From NCBI RefSeq assembly GCF_019393635.1, contig NC_057861.1, positions 60,248,532-60,312,531 of the forward strand: a stretch of 64,000 nucleotides of DNA, in the 5' to 3' direction. The DNA comes from Dromiciops gliroides (lineage: Eukaryota; Chordata; Mammalia; Microbiotheria; Microbiotheriidae). The translations under genes were made by a program, and so were the position numbers. Below the pieces are notes generated by a model that made no database searches, was not told the DNA's origin, and worked only from the letters and a program-made list of their open reading frames with translations. Positions 21,568 through 31,902 of the stretch are shown piece by piece; position 1 is the stretch's first letter, and every line of letters begins with the position of its first letter.

Positions 21568-22795
21568 GTACATTAATTATTAGGAAAGCTTAATTTCCTT
21601 CCTATTTTTAGACAAAATAATAAATAGAGAAGTTTGGATATTTTCTTCCTATCCCCATGATGAATCATCTTTGCTCTCTCTACAGTGTGTTCCCCACGTT
21701 GGAGACTACTCTGCTAAGGTATCTAAGATTTTCAAACCATCTCCATGGGAGTAGCACCCACACCAGTGAAATCATGAAACTTTAAGGTATATATTGAAAA
21801 AGAACTAACATATAAACAAGTTTTAATGGGGAAAAACATGGCACCAGGATAGGCAGAGCACAAGGAAAGGCTTCCAGGAAGAAAAGGCAAGTTCCTTCCA
21901 GCATCTTCCATTCCTTTGTCACCTAGAATAGTGCCAGGTACACAGTAAGAGCTAAATAAATGCTCATTCATTGATTCCAAGAAAGGTCTTGAACCCAGAA
22001 CTGATACAGATAGGAACTATTCCTGCTCCCTCCCTCCCTCGTTCCTCCTTTCTCCACAGGCTTCAGGTAGGTCATCAGTCCCTAGAATAGGTCTAGCTTC
22101 CTTTGACCAGTCCTACAGTGTAAAACGTTTCATATTGGCTTGTTAAATATTCCCCACTGATAACTGTGGACTGACATCTCCTCCACGCTGCCTCCTCTTC
22201 ATTTTTCTCACCCTGTCAAGCACCTGAGAGGTGGCCTCACCTTTTCTCTGAAACACTCCAATGGCCCTAGTTACCAAACTTCCCTTTGCCCTAGTCAAAA
22301 GGCCAGGTGCTGCCCGAGATAAGATCTCAGCTTGCTTCAATCTCAGGCAGTTGATCAAAACATGGAGGATGAGCCAAAGGCTTAGGAACTAGCACCTCGA
22401 TTTGAGGTTAAGACACCATGTGGAATTAATGTATGCCCACACTCTCCTCCCAGCTCAGTCACTGGTCCACTGAGCACCTTCAATTGAAATGGGTCAGCCT
22501 CCACAAAGTCCTATTTCAATGCCTCATCTTAGCACAGAGGTGATTCTTGATGCTCAGAGAGCCCGCCCTCAGAACACATACTTTGACAGGTCTACCAAAC
22601 TAGAAAGGGTTTGAATAGAGTCCTGGTGACAGACCGGCCAACTAAGTATAAAGAGGGCCCTCAGCAGCAGGCTGGCTACCCAGTGATGACCTCTTTGGCA
22701 ACTCAGAAAGGAAGAACATTTTAATTAGCCCTCAGCCCTATCTGTCTTTTCCCTGTCTCCACAGCAATGGTGGTGGAATGACTAGAAAATGGGCA
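21568..22795. other. Unannotated unique-looking stretch with a possible L2 scrap
   Basis: TAGTGCCAGGTACACAGTAA, then AAATAAATGCTCATTCATTGA (21930-21976) resembles an L2 3' end. Elsewhere no exon with splice sites is evident. Confidence 0.35.
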
Positions 22796-22799
22796 GACC

Positions 22800-22804
22800 C
22801 CTTT

Positions 22805-22836
<32 letters not shown>

Positions 22837-22983
22837 TTTTTTTTTTGGCATGGCAATGAGGGTTAAGTGACTTGCGTAGGGTCACACAGCTAGTAAGTGT
22901 CAAGTGTCTGAGGCGAGATTTGAACTCAGGTCCTCCTGAATCCAGGGTCAGTGCTCTCTCCACTGTGCCATTTAGCTGCCTCA
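22800..22983 (-). mobile_element. WSINE1-like SINE with (TTTC)n tail
   Basis: The tail on the reverse strand became (TTTC)9 at 22803-22838. Body TTGCGTAGGGTCACACAGCT to GTGCCATTTAGCTGCC. Confidence 0.92.
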
Positions 22984-23182
22984 GAAGCAAGGTATTAAAG
23001 GTAACCTCTATATTCATCCCTGTGGGCCATAACTCATTGCTTGGGGTAAGCCAAGTTTTAGCTGTTTTATTTAAATATCACCCGAGTCCCCAAATCCATT
23101 GGTATGGGATTCTCTTTTCATTGGTGGAAATCAGTGCTCCAATCTGAGGGAGGGTGAGGAATAGGCAAGAGTAGGGAGAGGA

Positions 23183-23345
23183 GGGGCAGCTAGGTGGCGC
23201 AGTGGATAAAGCACCAGCCCTGGATTCAGGAAGACCTAAGTTCAAATCCAAACTCAGACCCTTGACACTTACTAGCTGTGTGACTCTGGGCAAGTCACTT
23301 AACCCCAACTGCCTCACCAAAAAAAAAAGAAAAAAGAAAAGAAAA
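23183..23345 (+). mobile_element. WSINE1-like SINE
   Basis: GGGGCAGCTAGGTGGCGCAG to CCCAACTGCCTCACC plus an A/G-rich tail. Confidence 0.92.
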
Positions 23346-23579
23346 AAAAAGAATACTCTGGGAAGAAGCTGACATGAGAATAACTGGCAATTTCCATTAT
23401 GTCACTATCCCCAGCCTGCCATACTAGAGACTTTAAGGAATTTCCCCTTTGGAGAGATTTAGGACCATCTCCCTCTTGTTTGAGCTTAGTTACCTTGCTC
23501 TTCATAGGAGACCACCTATTCTGTATTGTTTGGTATATTCTCATATTTACAGTTTCTCTGATTTCTGTTTTGCTACCAA

Positions 23580-23790
23580 TTTAGATAAATGGGATTGGCG
23601 GGGGTGTGGGTTGGTTGTGGGGGGATTTGTAGGGGAGGTGTTTGTTTTTGCTACTTCCCATGTGTGTTCATTATGCAACTGGTATTTGGTGGGAAGAGAG
23701 TCAAGCCTTGGATATAAACCTTGGGTCCTCCCCTTCCCCACTTAATAAACAGACTAGAAGTTTAGCTTGAAACTGAAAACCATATCCCCT
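23580..23790 (+). mobile_element. Possible LTR fragment
   Basis: G-rich segment, TATAAACC (about 23710), then C-rich sequence and TTAATAAACAGAC (about 23740). The layout suggests a promoter-plus-poly(A) LTR, but ends are unclear. Confidence 0.25.
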
Positions 23791-24310
23791 AGACTAATAA
23801 TATTTAAGGGAGTTAGATATAATTCTAGCTCAGTACCCCTTGTCTCTGAGAAGAACAGAATGGCCAAGCTTCTGGCTTCAACTTCCTGCTTCACCTCCTG
23901 ACAGGAAATAAAGTTTCTCTTGGAGAAGGAGGGAAAAGGTTAGAAATCTCTATTCTGCCTCTCTTCAAGCCACAAAATTACCCTCTCGAGCTATACATGA
24001 TGGATAGCTTTGATCTTTGCTACATATGTAAAATTGGTAGGGGGATCTAACATCCTATTTTATCTTTCCTGGGAAACAGAGAAAAGAGGGCTTCCAGGCT
24101 CATAATCCTGTATCAGCTGCCTGGTCATCAAACTGATTTCATTTCCCAACAGAGCTTGAATTAATGTAGTTCAGAGTCAAAAGGGTTGTAGCTTCCAAAT
24201 GCCATAAGAGAAAGTAAGAAACTATGATCTGATTTCCATTCAGAAGTGTTCAGTCTTAATATACAGTGATGAGAAACTGGGTTTTTTGTGATCTTTTCGT
24301 TAAAAGTTTA
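23791..24310. other. Unannotated stretch
   Basis: No repeat or coding signal recognised. Confidence 0.35.
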
Positions 24311-24314
24311 GGTG

Positions 24315-24447
24315 AGGGGCAGCTAAGTGGCACAGTGGATAAAACACCAACGCTAGAGTCAGGAGGACCTGAGTTCAAATCTGACCTCAGAGACCCTGGG
24401 CAAGTCACTTAACCCCAATTGCCTCACCAAAACAAAACAAAACAAAA
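24315..24447 (+). mobile_element. WSINE1-like SINE with internal deletion
   Basis: The CACTTAACACTTACTAGCTGTG block is missing: CCTCAGAGACCCTGGGCAAG joins the two halves. Tail (AAAAC)n. Confidence 0.9.
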
Positions 24448-24489
24448 AGCTAAGGTGAAAAAAATGTTTTTTAAAGAAGTGAGGAAGAG

Positions 24490-24755
24490 AGAGAATAAGT
24501 ATTTATATGGTGCTTGCTATGTGTCAGGCACTGTGCTAAGCACTTTTTACTAATATTATCTCATTTGATCCTCGCAACAACTTTATTAAGTCCTATTATT
24601 ATCCCCATTTTTTTACTTGAGGAAACTGTGGTAGGCAGAAGTTAAATGACTTATCCAGGGTCACATGGCTAATAAGTGTCTAACACTGGATTTAAACCAA
24701 AGTGCTCCTAAGTCTAAGCCTAGAGCTCTAACCACTCTAACACCTTGTAACATCA
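24490..24755 (-). mobile_element. MIR-like SINE
   Basis: TATGTGTCAGGCACTGTGCT, TTATCTCATTTGATCCTCGC and TTATCCAGGGTCACATGGCT mark a fairly complete MIR. Confidence 0.75.
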
Positions 24756-24759
24756 AACC

Positions 24760-25115
24760 CCCTGGATGCTTCCTCACTGTATTCTAGGAACTGACCCATT
24801 TCAATACTGATATTCTTGCAATAACCAAAACCAGAAAACAAAAGGAAGTTGAAGCTAAATTGAGGGATAACTCACAGGTTCTGCTTGGGGAAACAAAGGA
24901 GTTGGCACAGTTGTTTCTTTACATGCTCAAAAACAAGCATCACTTCATGGAACTGTTGGACATTTCTTTCCTTGGTGCTTTTTTGCATAATCAAAAGTAC
25001 AAACATACAGGGAATTGCAGCTTGTATCCCGATATGTAGAGAATGAAGAGGTAGATAAATTTGTGGAACCTAATGAGCTTGGGGCAACAGATTAATTAAA
25101 AACATATGCTTTGGG
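24760..25115. other. Unannotated stretch
   Basis: No repeat or exon recognised. Confidence 0.3.
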
Positions 25116-25116
25116 G

Positions 25117-25305
25117 GGCAGCTAGGTGGTACAGTGGATAAAGCACCAGCCCTGGATTCAGGAGTTCCTGAGTTCAAATCTGGCCTCAGACACTTGACAC
25201 TTACTAGCTGTGTGACCCTGGGCAAGTCACTTAACCCCCATTGCCCCGCAAAAAATAAACAAATAAATAAATAAAAATTTTAAAATTAAAAACAAAAACA
25301 AAAAA
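25117..25305 (+). mobile_element. WSINE1-like SINE
   Basis: Flanks ACATATGCTTTGGG (25101) and CCATATGCTTTGGG (25308) are the target duplication. AAAGCAC/TTGACACTT type with a long A-rich tail. Confidence 0.92.
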
Positions 25306-25324
25306 ATCCATATGCTTTGGGTAA

Positions 25325-25345
25325 GGACAGAGCCAAAATGGCAGA
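25325..25345 (+). promoter_or_regulatory. YY1-like site at L1 5' end
   Basis: GCCAAAATGGCAG fits the YY1 core CAAAATGGC. In L1 promoters such a site fixes the transcription start at the element's first base. Confidence 0.45.
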
Positions 25346-25855
25346 AAAAAAGCAGGGACTCACCTGAATTATTCCAAATTCATCTCTAAGCAACTTTAAC
25401 TCTACAATATGAATTCTGGAGTGACAGAATCCACAAAAGGATCCAAGATAACTTAGAAAGTCAGCAAGAAAGTTCTATAGCATTGGGGCAGGTTGGGAGG
25501 GGGGGGTTGAGAGTGGAGCACAGTCCAACAAAGGCAATGTCCTGAAAAGGTAGCATCAGGCCCTGGGGGCAACTGAATTGGCAGCAGCTGCTTCCAGAGC
25601 TCTTGGCCCACAGATAGTAAGGGCATTGGACAACTTGTCAGAAGGACATTACAGAGGTCTCTTTGCTGGTAGTAGGTGGAGGACTCTGTTGCATTGCACA
25701 TACCTGAATCCAAGAATGAGCACTATCACATAAGAGCCTGAAGTCTTTTTCTGAGTGTTCCTGGTCACACTTCCAGGGCAGAAAAGAGTGCTTGTGGTCA
25801 CTCGCTGACAGGAGCACATTCCAGGAAAGTAGTAAACAAATGACTCTTTTTTTCC

Positions 25856-26004
25856 CCATTTTTTTTTTTAGGGCAATGAGGGTTAAGTGACTTGCCCAGG
25901 GTCATACAGCTAGGTAGCGTCAAGTGTCTGAGGCAGGATTTGAACTCAGGTCCTCCTGAATCCAGGACTGGTGCTTTATCCACTACGCCACCTAGCTGCC
26001 CCCT
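25856..26004 (-). mobile_element. WSINE1-like SINE in L1/HAL1-like element
   Basis: T-rich tail, GGGCAATGAGGGTTAAGTG to CACCTAGCTGCCCCC. Flanks AAACAAATGACTCTTT and AAATAAATGTCTCTTT form the target duplication. Confidence 0.92.
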
Positions 26005-26179
26005 AAATAAATGTCTCTTTAGAGCTTACCATCTTTGAAGAACTGAAAACTCACAAATCCCCCAGAACTAGCTCTAAAAACAGCTGCACAAAAAAATCCT
26101 AAAGCTTGGGACAGTTTTTGCTCCACCCTGGGAGTAGAGCCCAACTTGAACATAAAGTTAAGTCAAGAAATAAGCTGTA

Positions 26180-26333
26180 GGGGTCAGCTAGGTGGTGCAG
26201 TAGATAAAGCACCAGTCTTGGATTTAGGAGGACCTGAGTTCAAATCCAGCCTCAGACACTTGACACTTACTAGCTGTGTAACCCTGGGCAAGTCACTTAA
26301 CCCTCATTGCCCCACAAAAGAAAAAAAAAAAGA
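26180..26333 (+). mobile_element. WSINE1-like SINE in L1/HAL1-like ORF1
   Basis: Flanks AAGCTGTA (26171 and 26333). GGTCAGCTAGGTGGTGCAG to CATTGCCCCAC plus an A/G tail. Confidence 0.92.
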
Positions 26334-26602
26334 AGCTGTAAAAATGAGCAAACAAACAAAAAGTACCTGACCATAGAAAGTTACTATGGTGACAGAGATC
26401 AAAACACAAACTCAGAAGAAGACAACAAAACCAAAACTGCTACATCCGAAGCCTCAAAGAAAAATGCAAATTGGACTCAGGCCCAAAAAGAATTCCTGAA
26501 GGAGTTTAAAAATCAAATAAAAGTGTAAGAAAATAATGGGTTTTGGAATTCCCAGAGCCACTCCCCCCCTCCATTAGAGGGGATTATATTAAGATTGATT
26601 GG

Positions 26603-26745
26603 AGCTAGGTGGCACAGTGGATAAAGCACTAGCTCTGGATTCAGGAGGACCTGAGTTCAAATCTGACCTCAGACATTTGACACTTACTAGCTGTGTCACC
26701 CTGGGCAAGTCACTTAACCCTCATTGCGCGAAAAAAAAAACCCAA
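26603..26745 (+). mobile_element. SINE with truncated head, in LTR
   Basis: Begins GGAGCTAGGTGGCACAGTGG, ends CATTGCGCG plus an A/C tail. Flank AGATTGATTGG; compare AGATTGTTTGG after it (26771). Confidence 0.88.
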
Positions 26746-26781
26746 CCCCAAAAACCAAAAATTTTTTAAAAAGATTGTTTG

Positions 26782-26932
26782 GAGGGCATCTAGGTGGCAC
26801 AGTGGATAAAGCACCATCCCTGGATTCAGGAGGACCTGAATTAAAATCCAGATTCAGACACTTGAGATTTACTAGCTGTGTGATCCTGGGCAAGTCACTT
26901 AACCCTCATTACCCTGCCAAAAAAAATTTTTT
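26782..26932 (+). mobile_element. WSINE1-like SINE, second in LTR
   Basis: GGGCATCTAGGTGGCACAG to CATTACCCTGCC plus A/T tail. It follows the previous copy closely; GATTG-type flanks occur three times (26594, 26772, 26938). Confidence 0.88.
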
Positions 26933-27445
26933 TTTAATTGATTGGATTGACTTTGCTGATTGACTCACTTGAAGTTGACTTGATTGAAATCACACCTCCC
27001 TGAGACCCTGGCCCTCAGGGGGTGGGTTCTCTGACCTCTGGGTATGTTCTGCTCATGGACTGCCCTCAAGTCCAGTGAATCAATGGACTTGCGTGATGCT
27101 AGCCAATTAGAGTGATGTGTAGGGGCCGCCTTTCATTCGGACCTAGAGGTAGCTTCCGCTCTCACAGGCACAGGAACTTCCTTTTCTTTGGCCTGAGACT
27201 CGGAGGTGGTGGCTAGATAGGCTTCTTAACTTTCTGAGACAGGTGTTCTCTTTTTACTAATACTTTGTATGGTTTAATAAATGCTTAATGCCCAAAACTG
27301 GCACTAAAGCTTCTAATTTATAAGTAACAAATATATTAGAAACCCCAGCTAATTTTCCCCAAACTTGAGACAGAAATAAGGCAAACACATATAGTTTTAC
27401 TCGCCATAAGAGAGAGGAAAAATTGCACAAAAAAAATCATAGTAG

Positions 27446-27595
27446 GGGCAGCTAGGTGGCACAGTGGATAGAGCACCAGCCCTGGATTCAGGAGGACCTG
27501 AGTTCAAATCCTGACTCAGACACTTAACACTTACTAGCTGTGTGACCCTGGGCAAGTCACTTAACCCCAATTGCCACCCCCCCCCCAAAAAAAAA
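27446..27595 (+). mobile_element. WSINE1-like SINE
   Basis: GGGGCAGCTAGGTGGCACAG to CCAATTGCCACC plus C and A runs. AGAGCAC/TTAACACTT type. Confidence 0.92.
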
Positions 27596-28375
27596 GAATT
27601 GTTGGACTATTTGAAAGCCATGATCAAAGAAAGAGGCTAGACATCATATTTCTTTTTATTATTATTTGTTTAGAGTTTTATTTTTCCCCAATGACATGTA
27701 AAAACAATTTTAACATCCATTTTTTAAACTTTGTTATAAATTCTCTTCCTCCCTCCCTCCCCCAAACCTTAAGAATACAAGCAATTCAATATAAGTTATA
27801 CATGTGTAGTCATAGACATCATATTTCAAGAAATTATTGAGGAAAACTGCCCCAATATCTTAGATTGAGAAGGTAAAATAGAAATTGGAAGATTCCTTCA
27901 ATCATCTCTTGAAAGAGATCCCAAAATGAAACCTCCCAGTAATATTATAGCCAAATTTCAGGCCCCAGGTTAAGAAGGAAATACTGCAAGCAGCCAGAAA
28001 GAAACAATTCAGATATCATATAGTCATAATCAGGATAACACAAGTTTTCACAGATTCTACATTAAAGGATCAGAGGTCTTGGAATATGATATTCCAGAGG
28101 TCAGAGGCTCTAGGATTACAACCAAGAATCACCCACCCAGCAAAACTGAGTATTATCCTTCAGGGAGAGAAATGGACACTTAATTAAAATGAGGTATTTC
28201 AAGCATTCCTGTTTGGGGGGAAAAGAAACAGAGCTTAATAGAAATTTTGACTTTCCAATACAAAATTCAAGAGAAGAATAAAAAAGTACACAGGAAGGAG
28301 AAATCACAAGACATTCAATAAGGTTAAACCATTTGCGTTGCTACATCAGAAGATAATACTTGTGACTCCTAAAAA
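27596..28375 (+). mobile_element. L1/HAL1-like ORF1 3' part
   Basis: It aligns block by block with 56060-56560 (CCATGATCAAAGAAAGAGGC; AGGTAAAATAGAAATTG; AAAGAGATCCCAAAA; ATGATATTCCAGAGG; ATTACAACCAAGAATCA). It includes the RNA-binding C-terminal region of L1-type ORF1 protein, full of stops. A short L1 3' end is inserted at 27653. Confidence 0.65.
27653..27812 (-). mobile_element. Very short L1 3' end insertion
   Basis: In reverse it reads an L1 3' terminus: G-rich polypurine, CATGTCATTGGGGAAAAATA, poly(A). Perfect 15-bp flanks TAGACATCATATTTC (27638-27652 and 27813-27827). Confidence 0.85.
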
Positions 28376-28436
28376 CTTTCTCATTATTAGGGAAGTTTGG
28401 AGGAATATACACAGACAGAAGACACAGCTGTAAGGT

Positions 28437-28603
28437 TTTTTGTTTTGTTTTGTTGGGTGTTTTTTGGTGAGGCAATTGGGGTTAAGTGACTTGCCCAGGG
28501 TCACACAGCTAGTAAGTGTTAAGTGTCTGAGGCCGGATTTGAACTCAGGTACTCCTGGCTCCAGGGCCAGTGCTCTATCCACTGCACCACCTAGCTGCCC
28601 CTA
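28437..28603 (-). mobile_element. WSINE1-like SINE
   Basis: (TTTTG)n tail, GGTGAGGCAATTGGGGTTAA to CACCACCTAGCTGCCCC. Confidence 0.92.
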
Positions 28604-28636
28604 GGATAGCATATTTTATCAGAAATCTTCTGGAAT

Positions 28637-28798
28637 TATGGTTGGTCATTATGCTGATCAGAGCAGAATCCATTTAATCAGGGCTTACTATGGGCAAGGA
28701 CACTTGAGTGGTAAGGATACATGGATGAAAAATGCCCTGATCCTTGCCTATAATCTAAAGGTGGAGTCTAAAGGAGTTTAAAATCTAAAATCTAATCT
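28637..28798 (+). repeat. Dispersed duplication, copy A
   Basis: AATCAGGGCTTACTATGGGC and following ~115 bases match copy B (31903-32060) at roughly 93% by eye, with one 8-base indel. Its origin may be an L2-like 3' end. Confidence 0.75.
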
Positions 28799-28917
28799 TC
28801 AAAGTTGTTTGTGTTTACAATGTTGTTATTGTATAAATTATTGTGGTTCTGTTTAGTCTGTATCAAATCATACAAATTCTCCCAGGTTTCTCTTAAAGCA
28901 CCCCCTTCATCATTTTA

Positions 28918-29007
28918 GTAAGCGTCAAGTGTCTGAGGCTGGATTTGAACTCAGGTCATCCTGAATCTAGGGTTGGTGCTTTATCCACTGTGCCACCTAG
29001 CTGCCCC
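28918..29007 (-). mobile_element. Partial SINE (head half) in antisense L1
   Basis: AGTAAGCGTCAAGTGTCTGA to GTGCCACCTAGCTGCCCC; the tail half is missing. Confidence 0.85.
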
Positions 29008-29429
29008 TTCCTTTCATCATATCTTACAACAAGATGGTATTTCTTCATATTCTTATACTATAATTTGTTAAACTAGTCCCTAGTTGATGGGTGTTCTCTC
29101 AGTTTCCAATTCTTTGCCATCCCAAACAGAGCTGCGTATAAATATTTTTGTACATATGGATAGATTTCCTCATTCTTTTATCTCTCTGGGGATATAAACA
29201 AAGTAGTAATATCACTAGGTCAAAGGTTATGGATAGTTTAATAGCTTTTGGGAGCATGGTTCCAAATTGCTTCCCGGAATGACTGGAGTAGTTTACTACT
29301 CACCAAAAGTGTATCTTTTTTCCCACAACTTCACCAGTATCTGTCATTTCCTCTTGGGGGAAGGGTGTCATCTTTGTCAATATGAAGGGTGTAAGATAGA
29401 ATCTCAGAGTTCTTTTAACTTATGTCTCT

Positions 29430-29672
29430 CTAACTAATAGCTAGTGTTTATATAGTACCTAGTAGGTCCCAGGCACTAAATGCTTTACAAATATTATCTT
29501 GTTTGATCCTCATAACAACCTTGTGAGGGAGGAGCTAATATTATTCCCATTTTATAGTTAAGGAAACTGAGGCAAACAGAAGTTAAGTGATTGGCCCAGG
29601 GTCATCCAGCTAATAAGTGTCTGAGACTTATTTAAACTCAGGTCTTCCTGATTCCAGTTGAAGTACTTTAGC
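29430..29672 (-). mobile_element. MIR-like SINE
   Basis: TATTATCTTGTTTGATCCTC, CATTTTATAGTTAAGGAAAC, GGCCCAGGGTCATCCAGCTA. Confidence 0.7.
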
Positions 29673-29703
29673 TAGTATTTTTTCATATAAAGGTCATACA
29701 ATC

Positions 29704-29862
29704 GGGGGCAGCTAGGTGGCGCAGTGGATAGAGCACCAGCCGTGGAGCCAGGAGTACCTGGGTTCAAATCTAGCCTCAGACACTTAACACTTACTACCTG
29801 TGTGACCCTGGGCAAGTCACTTAACCCCAATTGCCTCACTAAAAAAAAAAAATTAAAAAAAA
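29704..29862 (+). mobile_element. WSINE1-like SINE
   Basis: Flanks AAAGGTCATACAATC (29689 and about 29864) are the target duplication. AGAGCAC/TTAACACTT type. Confidence 0.92.
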
Positions 29863-30065
29863 TAAAGGTCATACAATCTTGAAAGCTTTTGAGGGTCATT
29901 CCCTGCAGAGAGGGGAAGATATCCAAAAATTTTTTAAAATTAAAAAAAATAAAAAGACTGTGGTTTAACATGGTTGTGTTGAGGACAGAGTAGGTAGTAA
30001 GCCTTCCTGCCCCCTTGAAGGCTGCAAATGTAACTGAGTAAGTACTTTTGTCCTATCAAAGCAGG

Positions 30066-30690
30066 TTGTTGGGAAAATTTTTAAGTCCAACAGAAGAACA
30101 AAAACAACAAAGTTTCCAGGCTGAAGCAAATAGGTTTATTGAGAGAGGGTTAGTCCCCCAACAAAGCCAATAAGTTTATTGAGAGGGTTTTAGCCTCCCA
30201 ATAAATCCGGTCATCCAGGCATTGGGCCTGAAAGACTCAGAATTACACAATCCATGGGTTTATATACCCTTCCAAAATTTACACTTGTACAGCATTATAT
30301 CATTAGTTGTACTTCTAAAATTAAAACATATTCTTAGGAAATATGAGGAACTACCTAAATGACCATAAATGTCAGCATTATGATGACAATAGGGTGGGTC
30401 ATTGTCAGGCCACTGGTCAGTAGCATGAATTCTTTATAGAAAAGTATGTCACTCATGATTATTAAAATATAGCATTGCTGACTACTAGATCTTGTGATAT
30501 TACCTAATGCTTGACGTTGGAAAATTAGGAAATATGAGAAAAGACTTAACCTTTTGACCTTATGTAATCTATATTAAATAGAATAAATCACAATTTTTTA
30601 GTTAATATATTGATTATTATCTTAATCAAATCATTTATAACTATGGTGAATCTCTTATAACTAAGGGATGGGGAAAATCTCACTCACAAG
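30066..30690 (-). mobile_element. ERV LTR with tandem-duplicated poly(A) region
   Basis: Reverse strand: TATA box GGGTATATAAACCC (about 30258-30271), then AATAAA-containing units AATAAACTTATTGG and AATAAACCTATTTG (about 30138 and 30172), and a U5 ending CCCAACA at 30066. The upstream (right) boundary is not clear. Confidence 0.5.
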
Positions 30691-30799
30691 GTAAGGGGGG
30701 CACTGTCAGTAATCAGGCTTGTGACTCATGCCCAGTACCTGAAATATGCTGAGAGGCACCAGGGCTGAAGGACAGAACTGCTTGCACATTCCTCCTTTC

Positions 30800-30960
30800 C
30801 CCTTCAGCTCTGCAAACATTTATTAAATGCCTAAAGCTTGTTAAGGAAGCATGGGGTTAGACACTGGAGCACTAAAGACAAAAACAAAATAACCCCCACA
30901 CTCAAGGAATACACAGTCTGCTAAAAGGAAATAACGTGGACACAGAAGAGTTGATACAAA
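30800..30960 (+). mobile_element. L2-like 3' end
   Basis: CAAACATTTATTAAATGCCT, TAGACACTGGAGCACTAAAG, CTCAAGGAATACACAGTCTG resemble the repeat at 33050-33240. Confidence 0.45.
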
Positions 30961-31039
30961 ATCCGGACAAAATTAATATGAAGTAATTATGGGGTGGGGA
31001 AGCCCTAACAACAGGAAGAATCGTGAAAGGCTCATGGGA

Positions 31040-31290
31040 CTAGAGAGAGGGAAGAGACAGACAGACAGACAGATAGACAAAGTAGTGATGTAGGAGGTGA
31101 GATAAAGAGAGGGAAAGAAAGGGGAGGGAAGGAGGAGGAGATGGAAAGACAGAGACAGAGTTAAAGAGATAGGGAGAAGAGAGAGACAAAGTGAGAGATA
31201 GAGAGAAGGGGAGGGAGGAGAAAGTGAGGGAAGAAGAGATGAAGAAACAGAGAGAGGAGGAGAAAAGAGAAAGAGTATCTCACCCTAGAG
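31040..31290 (+). repeat. GA-rich low-complexity tract
   Basis: Purine-rich (GAGA, GGAA, GACA units) for about 250 bases. The charged REEE-type ORF over it is compositional. Confidence 0.8.
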
Positions 31291-31519
31291 GATTAGAAAT
31301 AGGAATGTTATTACTTGATGTTTCTGGTATTACTATGCTTTTTGTAATCAAATTGAAACATTTGACTTTTTCCAGGATATGAGGTTTGAGTGATTTGTAA
31401 ATAATTGGATCCAAACAGGAGAAGGGATTGCCAGCAAATGGGGGCAAAACAAGCTAAGCAGAGAATCTAGAAACCAGAATAGTTGAGAAAACAGCACCTT
31501 ACGGGCCACCCAATCTCCT

Positions 31520-31675
31520 TTTTTTTTTCAATTTTTTTTTCGCAGGGCAATGAGGGTTAAGTGACTTGCCCAGAGCCACACAGCTAGTAAGTGTCAAGGA
31601 TCTGAGGCCGAATTTGAACTCAGGTCCTTCTGAATTCAGGTCTGGTGCTCTATCCACTGCACCACCTTGCTGCCC
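31520..31675 (-). mobile_element. WSINE1-like SINE, first of stacked pair
   Basis: Inserted at CCAATCTCCTTTT (31509). Body GCAGGGCAATGAGGGTTAAG to CACCACCTTGCTGCCCC. Confidence 0.92.
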
Positions 31676-31689
31676 CCTCCAATCTCCTT

Positions 31690-31840
31690 TTTTTTTTTTT
31701 TTTTGTGGGGCAATGGGGGTTAAGTGACTTGCCCAGGGTCACACAGCTAGTAAGTGTCAAGTGTCTGAGGCCGAATTTGAACTCAGGTACTCCTGAATCC
31801 AGGGCTGGTGCTTTATCCACTGCGTCACCTAGCCGCCCCC
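31690..31840 (-). mobile_element. WSINE1-like SINE, second of stacked pair
   Basis: Same strand and same target as the previous copy; CCAATCTCCTTTT recurs before (31679) and after (31843). Confidence 0.92.
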
Positions 31841-31902
31841 CTCCAATCTCCTTTTACATGTACTTGTCTGGCCCTTCATATTATTAGCTCCCAAAAGGCA
31901 GT

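Larger units (their letters stand above)
25322..26535 (+). mobile_element. L1/HAL1-like 5' UTR and start of ORF1
   Basis: Starts with GACAGAGCCAAAATGGCAG, a YY1-like site as found at L1 5' ends. It proceeds through a segment shared with 55240-55570 and 63650-64000 (GAGCTCTTGGCCCACAGATA..ACATTACAGAGGTCTC). The ORF1 N-terminal region (26340-26528) is Lys/Thr-rich and broken. SINEs at 25860 and 26180 interrupt it. Confidence 0.6.
26536..27372 (+). mobile_element. ERV LTR with two SINEs, inside the L1/HAL1-like element
   Basis: Starts TGGGTTTTGG and ends ACTTGAGACA. AATAAATGCTTAATGCC (about 27280) and a following TTCTAATTTATAAGTAAC block match the LTR near 2.7 kb. It separates the ORF1 N-terminal part (to 26530) from its later part (from 27596). 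No viral genes. Confidence 0.55.
28610..29415 (-). mobile_element. Antisense L1 ORF2 3' region
   Basis: Blocks such as GTTGTTATTGTATAAATTAT, TCTCCCAGGTTTCTCTTAAA, AATATTTTTGTACATATGGA, CTCTGGGGATATAAAC and CCAAATTGCTTCCCGGAATG are complements of L1 sequence seen at 4830-5200. A ~130-bp foreign block (28665-28795) and a partial SINE interrupt it. Confidence 0.7.

Noticed and set aside
31191..31382. Charged REEEKRE-type ORF
   Set aside because: Result of GA-rich low-complexity DNA.
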